Positions 45,177-54,900 of a DNA stretch of 64,000 nucleotides are shown in pieces; position 1 is the stretch's first letter; each line of letters opens with the position of its first letter. The stretch lies in NCBI RefSeq assembly GCF_001189965.1, contig NZ_LFLU01000002.1, positions 1-64,000 of the forward strand, written 5' to 3'. A program made the position numbers and the translations under genes. The notes under the pieces were generated by a model. That model was not told the DNA's origin. It saw only the letters and a program-made list of their open reading frames with translations, and searched no databases. The DNA is from Herbaspirillum rhizosphaerae (GTDB taxonomy: Bacteria; Pseudomonadota; Gammaproteobacteria; Burkholderiales; Burkholderiaceae_D).

Positions 45177-45962
45177 TCAGAGGCTGACAACGATGCGCGA
45201 GAGCTGCATTCCCGATTGTTCCAGAAAGGCGAATACAGAATCTGCGCCGATGGTCTCTATGCGATCGCTGAAACGTTTCTCGTTGGGATGATCATCGAAG
45301 GCAATGTTGGCCTTGAACATCCTTGCGCCCAGCCGCGTCATCGGACCCAGCGTCAGCACCGTGGGCTGGTAGCCTTTGAACTTCAGCCACGCCTGTGCCT
45401 GCTCGCGATTGCGGATGGAAGATTCTTGCGCCATTGCCAGCGTTTCCAGCACCCATTGATTGGACTGTTGGTATCGCGTGCTCCACACATAGGACAGCAT
45501 GTTGTAGTTAGGCGTATGTTCGGCCAGGACTTTCCGCGGATCGGTAAGCACGGCGCGCAGGCCTTGCTGTATTTCCGGTGTCGGCACCGCAATGGTCGTC
45601 TCGAAGCGGTACGGGTCGTCAAGGAAGAACTGGCCCATTCCCTGTTCATAAATATTGCTGAGCGCCGTGTCGCATTCGTTGAGCTTGTGCACGATGGTCC
45701 AGCTGCCGTTGTCCTTGTAGGCGAAGCCGAGATGTGAGTAATGCTGCTTGTATTTGCTCAGGTCCTGCCCGGCGCGCCCGATGATCACGACCTCGGCGCC
45801 GCTGGCGTCGAGTTGTTCGACGGTCTTGACCGCCAGCGCAATGCCCTGGGTGACCATGCCGGCGGCGGGCGGTTTCTGCTCGCATCCCTGTCCGGCATGG
45901 CCGAGCGCCGGCAGCAAGAGTGCGAGGGCCGTTGCGGCGGCGAGCAAGAGTTTCTTGTACAT
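45177..45962 (-). CDS. DUF2145 family exported protein
   Basis: This 261-residue protein has an N-terminal signal peptide (cleaved near GHAGQ) and the conserved segments of DUF2145, such as HLGFAYKDNGSWTIVHKLNEC and YNMLSYVWSTRYQQSNQWVLE. Function is unknown; the two Cys in the mature part could form a disulfide. GGGAG precedes the ATG. It lies 41 bp after the small secreted-protein gene and forms an operon with it. Confidence 0.82.
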   Translation of the reverse strand: MYKKLLLAAATALALLLPALGHAGQGCEQKPPAAGMVTQGIALAVKTVEQLDASGAEVVIIGRAGQDLSKYKQHYSHLGFAYKDNGSWTIVHKLNECDTALSNIYEQGMGQFFLDDPYRFETTIAVPTPEIQQGLRAVLTDPRKVLAEHTPNYNMLSYVWSTRYQQSNQWVLETLAMAQESSIRNREQAQAWLKFKGYQPTVLTLGPMTRLGARMFKANIAFDDHPNEKRFSDRIETIGADSVFAFLEQSGMQLSRIVVSL

Positions 45963-46003
45963 GTTGTTCTCCCTGTGGTGTGGCAGATGGCGACGATCGG
46001 CGA

Positions 46004-46450
46004 TCAGGAAATTTTCCGGCTCTTCATGAGCGCCTTGCCCAGTTCATTGGGAATGATCGCCAGCACTTGTCCTGCACTGACCAGCAACATGCCGGCCGAT
46101 GTCGCCGTAACCTTGATGCTGGCGCCGACGCCGACCGACACCGCGCCGCTGACATTGGTGCTGACGGTGACCGAGCCGCGCACGCCGGTGCCGATTTTTT
46201 CCAGCACGTAGACCGAACCCTTGCCTGATGCTTCCACGCCCTTGACCAGGTATTCGCCGCCTTCGGAAATGAACATCGCCGGCGCCACCACCGATGCCAC
46301 GACCGAAATGGCGGAAGCGTCGCTGGCGGTCGATTGCGCAGCGGCCGGATTGGACAGCAGGCTGAATGACAGCGCGCAGCTCAGTGCAAGCGTGCGGAGG
46401 AAAGAAAAAGAAGAGGATGGATTGCTGCAGGACAGTGTCGGCTTGTTCAT
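46004..46450 (-). CDS. Small exported protein of unknown function
   Basis: This 148-residue protein has a signal peptide ending near NPAAAQS. The mature part is rich in Val, Ser, Gly and Ala, with SVTVSTNVSGAVSVGVGASIKVTATSAG suggesting beta structure, and contains no cysteine. It is first in a two-gene operon with the DUF2145 gene and divergent from an XRE-type regulator. No family was recognised. Confidence 0.7.
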   Translation of the reverse strand: MNKPTLSCSNPSSSFSFLRTLALSCALSFSLLSNPAAAQSTASDASAISVVASVVAPAMFISEGGEYLVKGVEASGKGSVYVLEKIGTGVRGSVTVSTNVSGAVSVGVGASIKVTATSAGMLLVSAGQVLAIIPNELGKALMKSRKIS

Positions 46451-46513
46451 GTTGTTCTCTCTTGTTGAGTTATCGGGAAGCGCGTCGTTGAACGCAGGCG
46501 GACTGTAGCAGCG

Positions 46514-46576
46514 GTATTGGAATATGCGGAATTGACGCGAATGGAATCGTTAAATAATTAATTAAGTATTGGAATA
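46514..46576. promoter_or_regulatory. Paired palindromic boxes between divergent genes
   Basis: GTATTGGAATA occurs at 46514-46524 and again at 46566-46576, exactly 52 bp (five turns) apart, in an AT-rich divergent region. The core TATT-GG-AATA is itself palindromic. These are good candidate operators for the adjacent XRE-type regulator. Confidence 0.55.
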
Positions 46577-46624
46577 CGATACTATCGACAGATCGCTCCC
46601 CATTCACTGTCCAGAGAGAACGAC

Positions 46625-47368
46625 ATGGCCCAGGCAGACGCGCTCGTCGGCGCATTGAAAAACGTATTGAAAGCACGCGGCGTGACCTACGCCAAACTGG
46701 GGAAGGGGCTGGGGCTGAGCGAAGCCAGCGTCAAGCGCGTGTTCGCCGAAAAGAGTTTTACGCTGGAGCGCTTCGACCAGATCTGTTCGCTGCTGAACAT
46801 ACAGATCAGCGACCTGGCGCGCATGGTGGCGCACGAGTCCGCCGTGCCGGTGCAACTGACGCACGAGCAGGAGAGCAAGCTGGTCGCCGATCCGCGGCTA
46901 TTGCTGATGGCGGTGCACGCGGTCAACCACTGGACTCTGGAAGAAATCATCGACGCCTTCGCCTTCACCAAGGCGGAATGCATCCGGCTGCTGGCGCGGC
47001 TGGACAAGCTGGGCATCATCGAGCTGCTGCCCAACAACAAGATCCGGGTGCGCGTGGCGCCGGATTTTCAATGGCTGCCGGGCGGCCCCATTCAGCAGTA
47101 TTTCCGCGCGCAGCTGAAAAACGATTTCTTCAATTCGCGCTTCGACGGCAAGGGTGAACGGATGATGATGGTCAGCGGCATGCTGTCGCAGACCAGCAAT
47201 GAGGTCATCCAGCAGCATATGCGCCGCCTGGGCGCCGAGTTCTCGGCGCTGCACCATCAGGATCTGGAACTGCCACTGGAACAGCGCTTCGGCACCAGCC
47301 TCATCGTGGCGCTAAGGCCCTGGACGCCGGAAGCGTTCAAGGCCTTGCAGCGCAAGCAAGGAAAATAA
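46625..47368 (+). CDS. XRE-type helix-turn-helix regulator
   Basis: This 247-residue protein has an N-terminal Cro/C1-type helix-turn-helix (residues 8-65; GVTYAKLGKGLGLSEASVKRVFAEKSFTL contains it) and a C-terminal domain of unknown type. GAGAG precedes the ATG. It is divergent from the secreted-protein/DUF2145 operon and probably controls that operon or itself through the GTATTGGAATA boxes. Confidence 0.8.
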   Translation: MAQADALVGALKNVLKARGVTYAKLGKGLGLSEASVKRVFAEKSFTLERFDQICSLLNIQISDLARMVAHESAVPVQLTHEQESKLVADPRLLLMAVHAVNHWTLEEIIDAFAFTKAECIRLLARLDKLGIIELLPNNKIRVRVAPDFQWLPGGPIQQYFRAQLKNDFFNSRFDGKGERMMMVSGMLSQTSNEVIQQHMRRLGAEFSALHHQDLELPLEQRFGTSLIVALRPWTPEAFKALQRKQGK

Positions 47369-47399
47369 TCCGGGCGACGAAGATCGGCTGCGACGGATA

Positions 47400-47768
47400 T
47401 CAGTAGTTGATCGTGACGACTTTCGGCGCGCCGGCTCGCCGGTTTGGCGTCGCGGCCTGGGGGGGCGAGTTCGGTGTCGCCATCGCCATCGATTCGGGCA
47501 CACGATCGAGATAGTACGGGTCGGCGCTGGCGTCCACGGCAATCAGTTCGCCGAGAACGTTGCTGGCTTTTTCCGATGCCTTGACGTCGATGCTGGAGCA
47601 CGACTGGAAGTAATCGGCGCTGCCTTCGCTGAAGTCGACCCGGCATCGTTCGGTCACCATGGCCGATACGCCGAGTTGTCCGGATGCCGCGGCATGCACT
47701 GCCTTGGCCCAGTTCAGGTAGCCTCCTGCGAGGATCACAAGTGTTACTGCAACATGGATTTTCTTCAT
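47400..47768 (-). CDS. Small exported protein of unknown function
   Basis: This 122-residue protein has a signal peptide (MKKIHVAVTLVILAGGYL, cleaved near AVHAA). The mature part has two Cys (VTERCRVDF and FQSCSSID) and a Pro-rich C-terminus. GGAGGG precedes the ATG. It is convergent with the XRE-type gene. No family was recognised. Confidence 0.65.
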   Translation of the reverse strand: MKKIHVAVTLVILAGGYLNWAKAVHAAASGQLGVSAMVTERCRVDFSEGSADYFQSCSSIDVKASEKASNVLGELIAVDASADPYYLDRVPESMAMATPNSPPQAATPNRRAGAPKVVTINY

Positions 47769-47996
47769 GGTTTTTCCCTCCGTTGAACCAACTCTAATTG
47801 AGCTGAAAAATCAACAAAATCAGGGAAATCCTGATGAGAAGGTTGGTAAGCGGCAGGGTGAGTCCGGGGGGCAATATTGTGCCGCCGGGTGCGTGCTGTC
47901 GGTCGGCCTGCAAGCCATGCTGGTGGCGGGTTTTGCCGTGATGAAACGGTCGTGCTAAATGATTGTCCGGGCGTGCATCCCAGCCAACAATTTTTC

Positions 47997-48881
47997 CTAT
48001 CGGGTCGATAGCAATTGTTCAACATAGGCTATGAAGGCGCGCGCCTTGGCGCTGGCCATGCGTCCGCCCGGATAGACCGCCCACAAGTCGACCGGCGGCA
48101 AGGCCCATTCCGTCAGCACGCGTTGCAGCTCGCCGCTGGCGAGTTCCGGTTCGAACATCCATTCCGACGAAATCGCCAGCCCCATGTCCGCCAGCACGGC
48201 GGCGCGCACGCCTTCGGCGGCGTTGACCTTGATGCGGCCGCTGACGGCGACCGACACCTCGGTGCTGCCGCGCCGGAATTCCCAACTGCCGCCGCCGGCC
48301 TGGCCGTAGATCACGGCGCTGTGGCAACTCAGATCCGCCGGCGTGGCGGGCATGCCGTGTCTGGCAAAGTAGGACGGCGTGCCGACCACCGAGCGGGGGC
48401 TCTGCGCGATCTTGCGCGCCGTCATGCCGGAGTCGGTGAGCGCGCCCATGCGCAGCGCAACGTCGATGCCTTCTTCCAGCATGTCGATGTGGCGGTCGTC
48501 GAGCACGATGTCGAGGCTCAGCTGCGGATGCAGGTCAAGGAAAGGCTTGAGATAGGGCAGGATGCGCAGCCGGGTAAACGTCACTGCCGCACAGATGCGC
48601 AAGGGTCCCGACAAGCCGGTGCCGGCGTCGCGCGCGCTGCGCTCGGCTTCGTCGGCGTCTTCAATCGTGCGCAGGGCGCGTTCGTAAAAGCGCTGGCCGG
48701 CTTCGGTTGGCGTGAGGCCGCGGGTGGAGCGCAACAGCAGCCGCACGCCGAGGCGTTCTTCCAGTTGCGCGATCGTTTTGGATACGGCCGGCTGGCCTAT
48801 CTCCAGCCGGCGCGCGGCGCCCGAGAACGAGCCCGATTCGACCACGTTGACGAAGGTTTCCATCGCATTCAGCCTGTCCAT
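47997..48881 (-). CDS. LysR-family transcriptional regulator
   Basis: This 294-residue LysR protein has its winged helix in residues 1-60 (MDRLNAMETFVNVVESGSFSG) and belongs to the AphB/CrgA-like subgroup. GGAGGAATACAAATG gives a strong ribosome binding site and fixes the start at 48881. It is divergent from the peroxiredoxin-like gene and may respond to oxidants or other stress, which is inference from position. Confidence 0.88.
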   Translation of the reverse strand: MDRLNAMETFVNVVESGSFSGAARRLEIGQPAVSKTIAQLEERLGVRLLLRSTRGLTPTEAGQRFYERALRTIEDADEAERSARDAGTGLSGPLRICAAVTFTRLRILPYLKPFLDLHPQLSLDIVLDDRHIDMLEEGIDVALRMGALTDSGMTARKIAQSPRSVVGTPSYFARHGMPATPADLSCHSAVIYGQAGGGSWEFRRGSTEVSVAVSGRIKVNAAEGVRAAVLADMGLAISSEWMFEPELASGELQRVLTEWALPPVDLWAVYPGGRMASAKARAFIAYVEQLLSTR

Positions 48882-49067
48882 TTGTATTCCTCCATGGAAT
48901 TCATCATAGCACCGGGACCGGCGATTTCGTTCTTGTCCGGCCTTCTGTATTCCTTGTGGGAATGAATCATATGCCGTCCGCCTGCGTTCCCAGGCTTGCC
49001 CGATTGGCAGAAGATGCCTCCGTCGATTGCATTTTCGCAATCCCGATCCCTAAGCCGGAGACTCACC

Positions 49068-49727
49068 ATGACATTGCAAGCCAGGCTGGACGCCTTCAAA
49101 GCCGATTTCGTCGCCGGCAAGCCGCCTTACAACGCGCCCGCCGCCATCCACCCGGTCATGGCCCGCGCCACCGCCGAACTGATCGCCTCCGGCCAGGCCG
49201 GCCGCGCGCTGAAGGCCGGCGACAAGGCGCCGTCCTTCACGCTCAAGGATCCCGACGGCAAGCCGGTGTCGTCGGCGGCGTTGCTGGCGCAAGGTCCGCT
49301 GATCCTCAGTTTTTATCGCGGCGTCTGGTGCCCGTACTGCAATATGGAGTTGCAAGCCCTGCAGGAAGCATTGCCCGCCTTTCAGGCGGCCGGCGCGCAG
49401 CTGGTCGCAATCTCGCCGCAGACGGCGCCCAACAGCCGCAAGTCGGTGCGCAACAACAATCTGGAATTTCCCATCCTGAGCGATACGCACAACGACGTCG
49501 CTGCCACCTTCGGCCTGCGTTTTGCGCTGCCCGACTATCTGATCGAGTTGTACACCATGCGCAAGAACGACCTGCCGGCTTTCAACGGCGACGACAGCTG
49601 GACCTTGCCGATGCCGGCGCGCTACGTGATCGCCCAGGACGGCGCCATCCTGTACGCCGAGGTCAACCCCGACTACACCCAGCGTCCGGAACCGCAAGAC
49701 ATGCTGCATGTCCTGCAGGCCGCCTGA
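49068..49727 (+). CDS. Peroxiredoxin-like (AhpC/TSA family) protein
   Basis: This 219-residue thioredoxin-fold protein has the active-site segment FYRGVWCPYCNMEL (CxxC form) and SPQTAPNS. It likely reduces peroxides with a thiol donor. The N-terminal 70 residues are a helical extension. The start at 49068 follows GGAG. The next gene, 67 bp away, encodes a TauD-type dioxygenase, possibly co-transcribed. Confidence 0.83.
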   Translation: MTLQARLDAFKADFVAGKPPYNAPAAIHPVMARATAELIASGQAGRALKAGDKAPSFTLKDPDGKPVSSAALLAQGPLILSFYRGVWCPYCNMELQALQEALPAFQAAGAQLVAISPQTAPNSRKSVRNNNLEFPILSDTHNDVAATFGLRFALPDYLIELYTMRKNDLPAFNGDDSWTLPMPARYVIAQDGAILYAEVNPDYTQRPEPQDMLHVLQAA

Positions 49728-49794
49728 ACGTTGCCGCATTGAACCGAAGGACGCCTGCGCTGCTGCAAGCGTCCCGATGAAGAAAGGAAGCATC

Positions 49795-50601
49795 ATGAAC
49801 ATCATTCCCCTGGACACCGGTTTCGGCGCCCGCATCAACAACGTCGACCTGGCCCGCCTGGATGAAAATCCGGAGGCGCAACAAACGCTGCAGAACGCCT
49901 TGCTGGAATACGGCCTGCTGGTCATTCCCGGCCCGGTGCTGACGCCGCAGGCGCAGATCGCCGCCTCGGAAGTGTTCGGCGCGCTGGAAGAGTTTCCGCC
50001 GACCGCCAGCCAGATTCCCGGCTATCCGCAAATCTTCCGCGTCGCCAGCCGCGCCACCGAAGGCTACACTGGCGTGGGCCGCTACTGGCATTCGGACGGC
50101 TCCTTCCGCGCGGTGCCGACGCCGATCTCGCTATGGCATCTGGAAGCGCGTCCCGATGTCGGCGGCGATACTTTGTTCACCGATCTGCAGGCGGCTTATC
50201 GCAGCTTGCCGGACGAACTCAGGGCGCAAGTCCATGGCTTGCAGACCACGCATCGCAATCACGTGGTGCATCCGCTGGTGATGCCGCATCCGCATACCGG
50301 CGTGGAAGCTCTGTATCTGAACGTCGGCCTGACCGACAGCATCGTCGGCATGCCGCGGGACGAGACGGAAACGCTGATCGCGGCCATCGACCGCCACTTC
50401 TCGCGTGAAGGTGCGGTGTATCGTCATCAGTGGACGGAAGGCGACTTCGTGGTGGCGGACAATTTCCGCGTCGCGCATCGGGCCACGCCTTTGTCGCCGC
50501 TGCAGCGCCGGGTGCTCAATCGCACCACGGTGCGCGGCGACGGCGCGTTCTGGGAAGCGGAGCACGCCGATGCTGATGCCAGGCAGGCAGTCGCAGGCTG
50601 A
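49795..50601 (+). CDS. TauD/TfdA-family 2-oxoglutarate dioxygenase
   Basis: This 268-residue enzyme has WHSDGS (His-x-Asp), a distal His in RVAHRATP and an Arg in RRVLNRTT. It is shorter than, and only distantly similar to, the TauD-type enzyme at 41132. AAGGAAG precedes the ATG at 49795. The substrate is unknown; the peroxiredoxin-like neighbour may protect against oxidants from the reaction, which is inference. Confidence 0.86.
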   Translation: MNIIPLDTGFGARINNVDLARLDENPEAQQTLQNALLEYGLLVIPGPVLTPQAQIAASEVFGALEEFPPTASQIPGYPQIFRVASRATEGYTGVGRYWHSDGSFRAVPTPISLWHLEARPDVGGDTLFTDLQAAYRSLPDELRAQVHGLQTTHRNHVVHPLVMPHPHTGVEALYLNVGLTDSIVGMPRDETETLIAAIDRHFSREGAVYRHQWTEGDFVVADNFRVAHRATPLSPLQRRVLNRTTVRGDGAFWEAEHADADARQAVAG

Positions 50602-50627
50602 GAGGGAGTGTCTGCCGGTTTGTACGT

Positions 50628-50843
50628 TCAGTCGGCGCGATCGAATTCGCGCCGTTCGACCTGGTCTTTGGCGATCTGTTTGATGAAGAAGCGAAACAGC
50701 AGCGCCACCAGCAGGCAGATGGCGCCGCTGATGGCGGTGCCCACGCTTTTCAGCGGAATGGCCGCCGCGATCGCGAAGACGGCGGCGGTGGCCGGAATCC
50801 AGAAGATCGTGGCCATGGCCAGGGAACAGAAAAATTCTTTCAT
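50628..50843 (-). CDS. Small two-helix membrane protein
   Basis: This 71-residue protein has two hydrophobic helices (about residues 5-25 and 30-50) and a charged tail (KQIAKDQVERREFDRAD). The start at 50843 is uncertain because the frame is open to 50945 and no ribosome binding site is clear. Function is not recognised. Confidence 0.5.
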   Translation of the reverse strand: MKEFFCSLAMATIFWIPATAAVFAIAAAIPLKSVGTAISGAICLLVALLFRFFIKQIAKDQVERREFDRAD

Positions 50844-50948
50844 GCGATTGCTGTCGGATGCTGATGCAAGAGAAATACGTCCGTTACTGTAACGGATCAT
50901 GCTGCTTCTTGCCAGACGCATGTGCCTGAAAGCCGGCTTAAGCAAATC

Positions 50949-51965
50949 TCACTGCAGCATCCCGCTGCCGCTCCTCGGCGTCTGCTGCACGCCGCTCGCC
51001 ATCACCGCCGCTGCCGACCTGGTCTCCACTCCGAGTTTGACGAAGATGTGTTCGAGGTGCTTGTTCACCGTGCGCGGACTCATGCCGAGGATGTCGGCGA
51101 TGTCGCGGTTGGTCTTGCCTTTACCCAGCCACATCAGCACATCGCTTTCGCGCGGCGTCAGATGAAAGCTTCCCGGCGCCGGCGGATTGGCTGAGCCCTC
51201 GTTGGCAAGCGCCGGATGCATTGCCGCTACCGGCGTGCTGGTTGCGGCATCGGCGGCAAGGTTCTTTTCTTCCAGCAGCAAGGTGATCTCGTGACCCTGG
51301 CCGGCGGCGGAGAGGGCGATGCGCAGTTCGCAGCCGCCTTGCGTCATCACCAGCGGGCGGATGTCGCCATTGCCCTGACGCTGGCGCACCAGGCTTTCGT
51401 TGAGCCAGGATTGCAGCGTCATCGGCAATTTGTGCGTGGCGCCGGCCCCGGCGGGGAAATATTTCTCCAGCCACAGCGAAGCCTTGCTGGTCTGCCACAG
51501 CGGCAGGCCGTTGCCGCTCAGGACGATGACGGCATGCGCGGCGTGTTCCAGCATGCCGCGCGCCTGCGACATCATGCGCGCGGTCTTGATGTGGGCGCCG
51601 ATGCGGGCTACTACCTCCTGCGGCTTGATCGGCTTGGTGACATAGTCGATGCCGCCGACCTCGAAGCCGCGCACCACATGTTCGGTTTCGGTCAGCCCGG
51701 TCATGAATACCACCGGCACGTGGTTGACGCTCTTGATCAGCTTGATGCGCTTGCAGGTTTCGAAACCGTCGATGCCGGGCATCATGGCGTCGAGCAGGAT
51801 CAGGTCCGGCGTAATGTAGTCGAGCCGCTCCAGCGCGCTCATGCCGTCGGTGGCGACCAGCACGATGTGGCCGCTCTCGTCGAGCGAATCGGACAGCATG
51901 GCGAGGTTGTCGGGCTTGTCGTCGACGATCAGGACGACATGCCTATCGAACGTTGTTGACATCAT
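50949..51965 (-). CDS. LuxR-type response regulator, partner of the NCS1-kinase
   Basis: This 338-residue response regulator has an N-terminal receiver (VLIVDDKPDN and phospho-acceptor Asp in LILLDAMMPG), a middle part resembling a degenerate PAS-like segment, and a C-terminal LuxR/FixJ helix-turn-helix (LTPRESDVLMWLGKGKTNRDIADILG). AAGGAG precedes two adjacent ATGs (51965 and 51962). It overlaps the kinase gene by 23 nt, so the two are one operon. The likely targets are the two 18-bp boxes in the divergent amide-operon control region. Confidence 0.88.
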   Translation of the reverse strand: MMSTTFDRHVVLIVDDKPDNLAMLSDSLDESGHIVLVATDGMSALERLDYITPDLILLDAMMPGIDGFETCKRIKLIKSVNHVPVVFMTGLTETEHVVRGFEVGGIDYVTKPIKPQEVVARIGAHIKTARMMSQARGMLEHAAHAVIVLSGNGLPLWQTSKASLWLEKYFPAGAGATHKLPMTLQSWLNESLVRQRQGNGDIRPLVMTQGGCELRIALSAAGQGHEITLLLEEKNLAADAATSTPVAAMHPALANEGSANPPAPGSFHLTPRESDVLMWLGKGKTNRDIADILGMSPRTVNKHLEHIFVKLGVETRSAAAVMASGVQQTPRSGSGMLQ

Positions 51966-54900
51966 GACGAATCATCTCCTTGATACGGGTGACATATTCA
52001 TTCAGGCGAAACTGTTTGACCAGTTGCCGAAGTTCCGTGGTGAAGGGCAGGTAAGCGGAGTTCTGTTGTTCCATGTCGTCGAGCTTCTTGAGGATGCCCT
52101 TGGCGTAACCGATGTCGCCGAGCTCCAGCAGCGCCTGCAGTTTTTCCTGCGAGGGCACCAGCATCATCGGCTGGGCCGTGACGGCTTTTTTCTCAAGTAC
52201 GGAGGGCGTGGAGAACGGTATGGGCGGCGGCGCCGATTCCGACGTCCCGGGCGACGACACCCAGTCGATGCGCAACTGCTGCTTGATCTTGGACAGCAGC
52301 TCGTTGTACGACACCGGCTTGACGACGAAGTCGTTGTACAGCGGCGGATCAATGCCGTCGTTGCTACGTTCGTGTCCGCTCTCAAAGGCGTTGGCCGAGA
52401 CGATGATGATCGGCAACTGCGTCAGCCCGCGCGCACGGATGGCGCGCGCCACCGACCAGCCGTCCATCAGCGGCATGGCGATGTCGAGCAGCACCAGGTC
52501 CGGCGTGCGCCGTGCCAGCTCTTCCAGGCAGGCGATGCCGCCGTCGGCTTCCACCACGTCGAAGCCCAGCGGCAGCAGCATTTCCTTGAGCAGCAGGCGC
52601 TGCGAGGCCTGGTCATCCACCACCAGCACGCGTTTCGAGGGACCGATGTAGCCCGACATCTGGTCTTCCAGTTTCAGGCGCGGACGCGGCACGTGCACTT
52701 CCGGCAGGTAGATCTTCAGGTGGAAGCTGCTGCCGCTGCCGACCTTGCTCTTGACCGCCAGCTCGCCGCCCATGATGTGCGTGAGCATGCTGCTGATGGC
52801 AAGGCCCAGGCCGGTGCCGATGTCTTCCCGCAAATTGGCGGCGTTGCTGCGTTCGAACGGCAGGAAGATGCGTTCCAGATCGTTGTCGGCAATGCCGATG
52901 CCGGTGTCGATGATGTCGAAGTAGGCGATCTCGCGCATGTAGCGCACGTGTACCGTCACGCTGCCGCGGTCTGTGAACTTGACGGCGTTGCCGAGCAGGT
53001 TGATCAGGATCTGGCGCAGGCGCTTCTGGTCGGCGTGCACGATGTGCGGGATGCGGCCGGTTTTTTCGAAGCGGAAGCTCAGGCCTTTTTGTTCGGCTTG
53101 CGGGGCGAACATGCCGGCGATCTGTTCGAGGAATTCCGACAGCGCCAGTTCGTCCGAGGCCAGGCGCATCTTGCCGGCTTCGATCTTGGCGATGTCGAGC
53201 AGGCCGTCGATCAGGCTCAGCAGATGTTCGCCGCTGCGGCGGATCACGGCGATGGCATCCTTGCGCGCCGGCGGAATCGTCGCATCCACATGCAGGATTT
53301 GCGCATAGCCGAGGATGCTGTTGAGCGGCGTGCGCAGCTCATGGCTCATGCCGGTGACGAAGCGGCTCTTGGCCAGGTTGGCGGATTCGGCGGCTTCCTT
53401 GGCGCGTTGCAGTTCGGCGTCGGTCTGTTTGTGCGCCTCGATTTCCTGCAGCAGCAAATTGGTCTGGCGTTCCGATTCTTCATGCGCCACGCTGCGGCTT
53501 TCGTTGGTCAGGATCAGCCACCACGATCCGACGCCGATCAGCACCAGCAGCGTACAGAACAGCTTGATGAAAATGCTCTGGATGGAATCGGGACCGCTTG
53601 GCGTCAATCCGGAGATGCCGGCCATTTGCTGGAAATACAGCATCCACAGCACCACCGCCAGCCCGCCCGAGATCAGGCCGAACACGATCAGGTAGTGGCC
53701 GATGCGGGTGTTGAGCTTGAGCGTGACGCGCGCCGGCAGCAAGGCCTGCAAGGCGCTGAATACCTGGTTCGGCAGGCGCGCCGCCGGCGTCTTGCAGCGA
53801 TCGTTGCAGCGCGCGTCGAGCGAACAGCACAGCGAGCAGATCGCGCCCTGATAGGCCGGGCAGTGCGCCATGTCCGGTGTTTCGAACTGGTTGCCGCAGA
53901 TGACGCATTCGAGTTCGGCGTGATGATGATCCGAATCTTTTCCCGTATGAAGATGTTCAGGCAATGTGTCCTTGCGCGCGATGTAATAACGGCTCTTTGT
54001 CGCGAGGGCGATCAACGGCGCCATCAGCAAGGCGGTGCCGAGCGCGATGAACGGCGACATCGCCGCCGCCAGTTTGCCGAGCACGCCGGACATGGCAATC
54101 GCCGACAGGATGGACGCAATCGCCATGGCGCCGACGCCGACCGGATTGACGTCGTACAGATGCGCGCGCTTGAATTCGATGTGCGGCGGGCTCAGCTTCA
54201 GCGGCTTGTTGATCACCAGGTCCGACACCACCGCGCCGATCCACGAAATCGCCACCAGGCTGTATAGCGCCAGCACGTGTTCCAGTGCATTGAACACGCC
54301 GAGCTCCATCAGCAGCACCGCAATCAGCACATTGAACACCAGCCACACCACGCGGCCCGGATGGCTGTGCGTCAGCCGCGCAAAGAAGTTGGACCACGCC
54401 AGCGAACCGGCGTAAGCGTTGGTGACGTTGATCTTGATCTGCGACACCACCACGAACAGCGCGACCGCGCCCAGCACCAGCGCCGGATTGGAGAACACGT
54501 ATTGATAGCCGATCAGGTACATCTGGGTCGGCTCCACCGCCTTGCCCATCGGCACTTCATGCTGGATCGCGAGGAAGGCCAGCAGCGCGCCGCCCAGCAT
54601 CTTGGCGCCGCCCAGAAGGATCCATCCCGGCCCGGCCAGCAGCAGTGCGGTCCACCAGCGGCCGCGGTTGGCCGGCGTTTTCTCCGGCAGGAAGCGCAGG
54701 AAGTCGACCTGTTCGCCGATCTGGGCAATCAGCGAAAAAGCCACCGTCGCCGCCGCGCCGAACAGATAGATGTTGAAAGAACCGCCTTCCTCGGCGCGGC
54801 CGGCGAAGGTGATCAGGTTGGTGAGCGCTTCCGGTTCTTTATAGAGCACGCAGATATACGGCAGCGTCAGCAGCACGATCCACACCGGCTGCGTCCACAT

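Noticed and set aside
51841-54267. Very long open frame on the plus strand
   Set aside because: It is antisense to the conserved kinase/permease fusion, has low-complexity His/Arg/Gln-rich composition and no domain; an effect of high GC.
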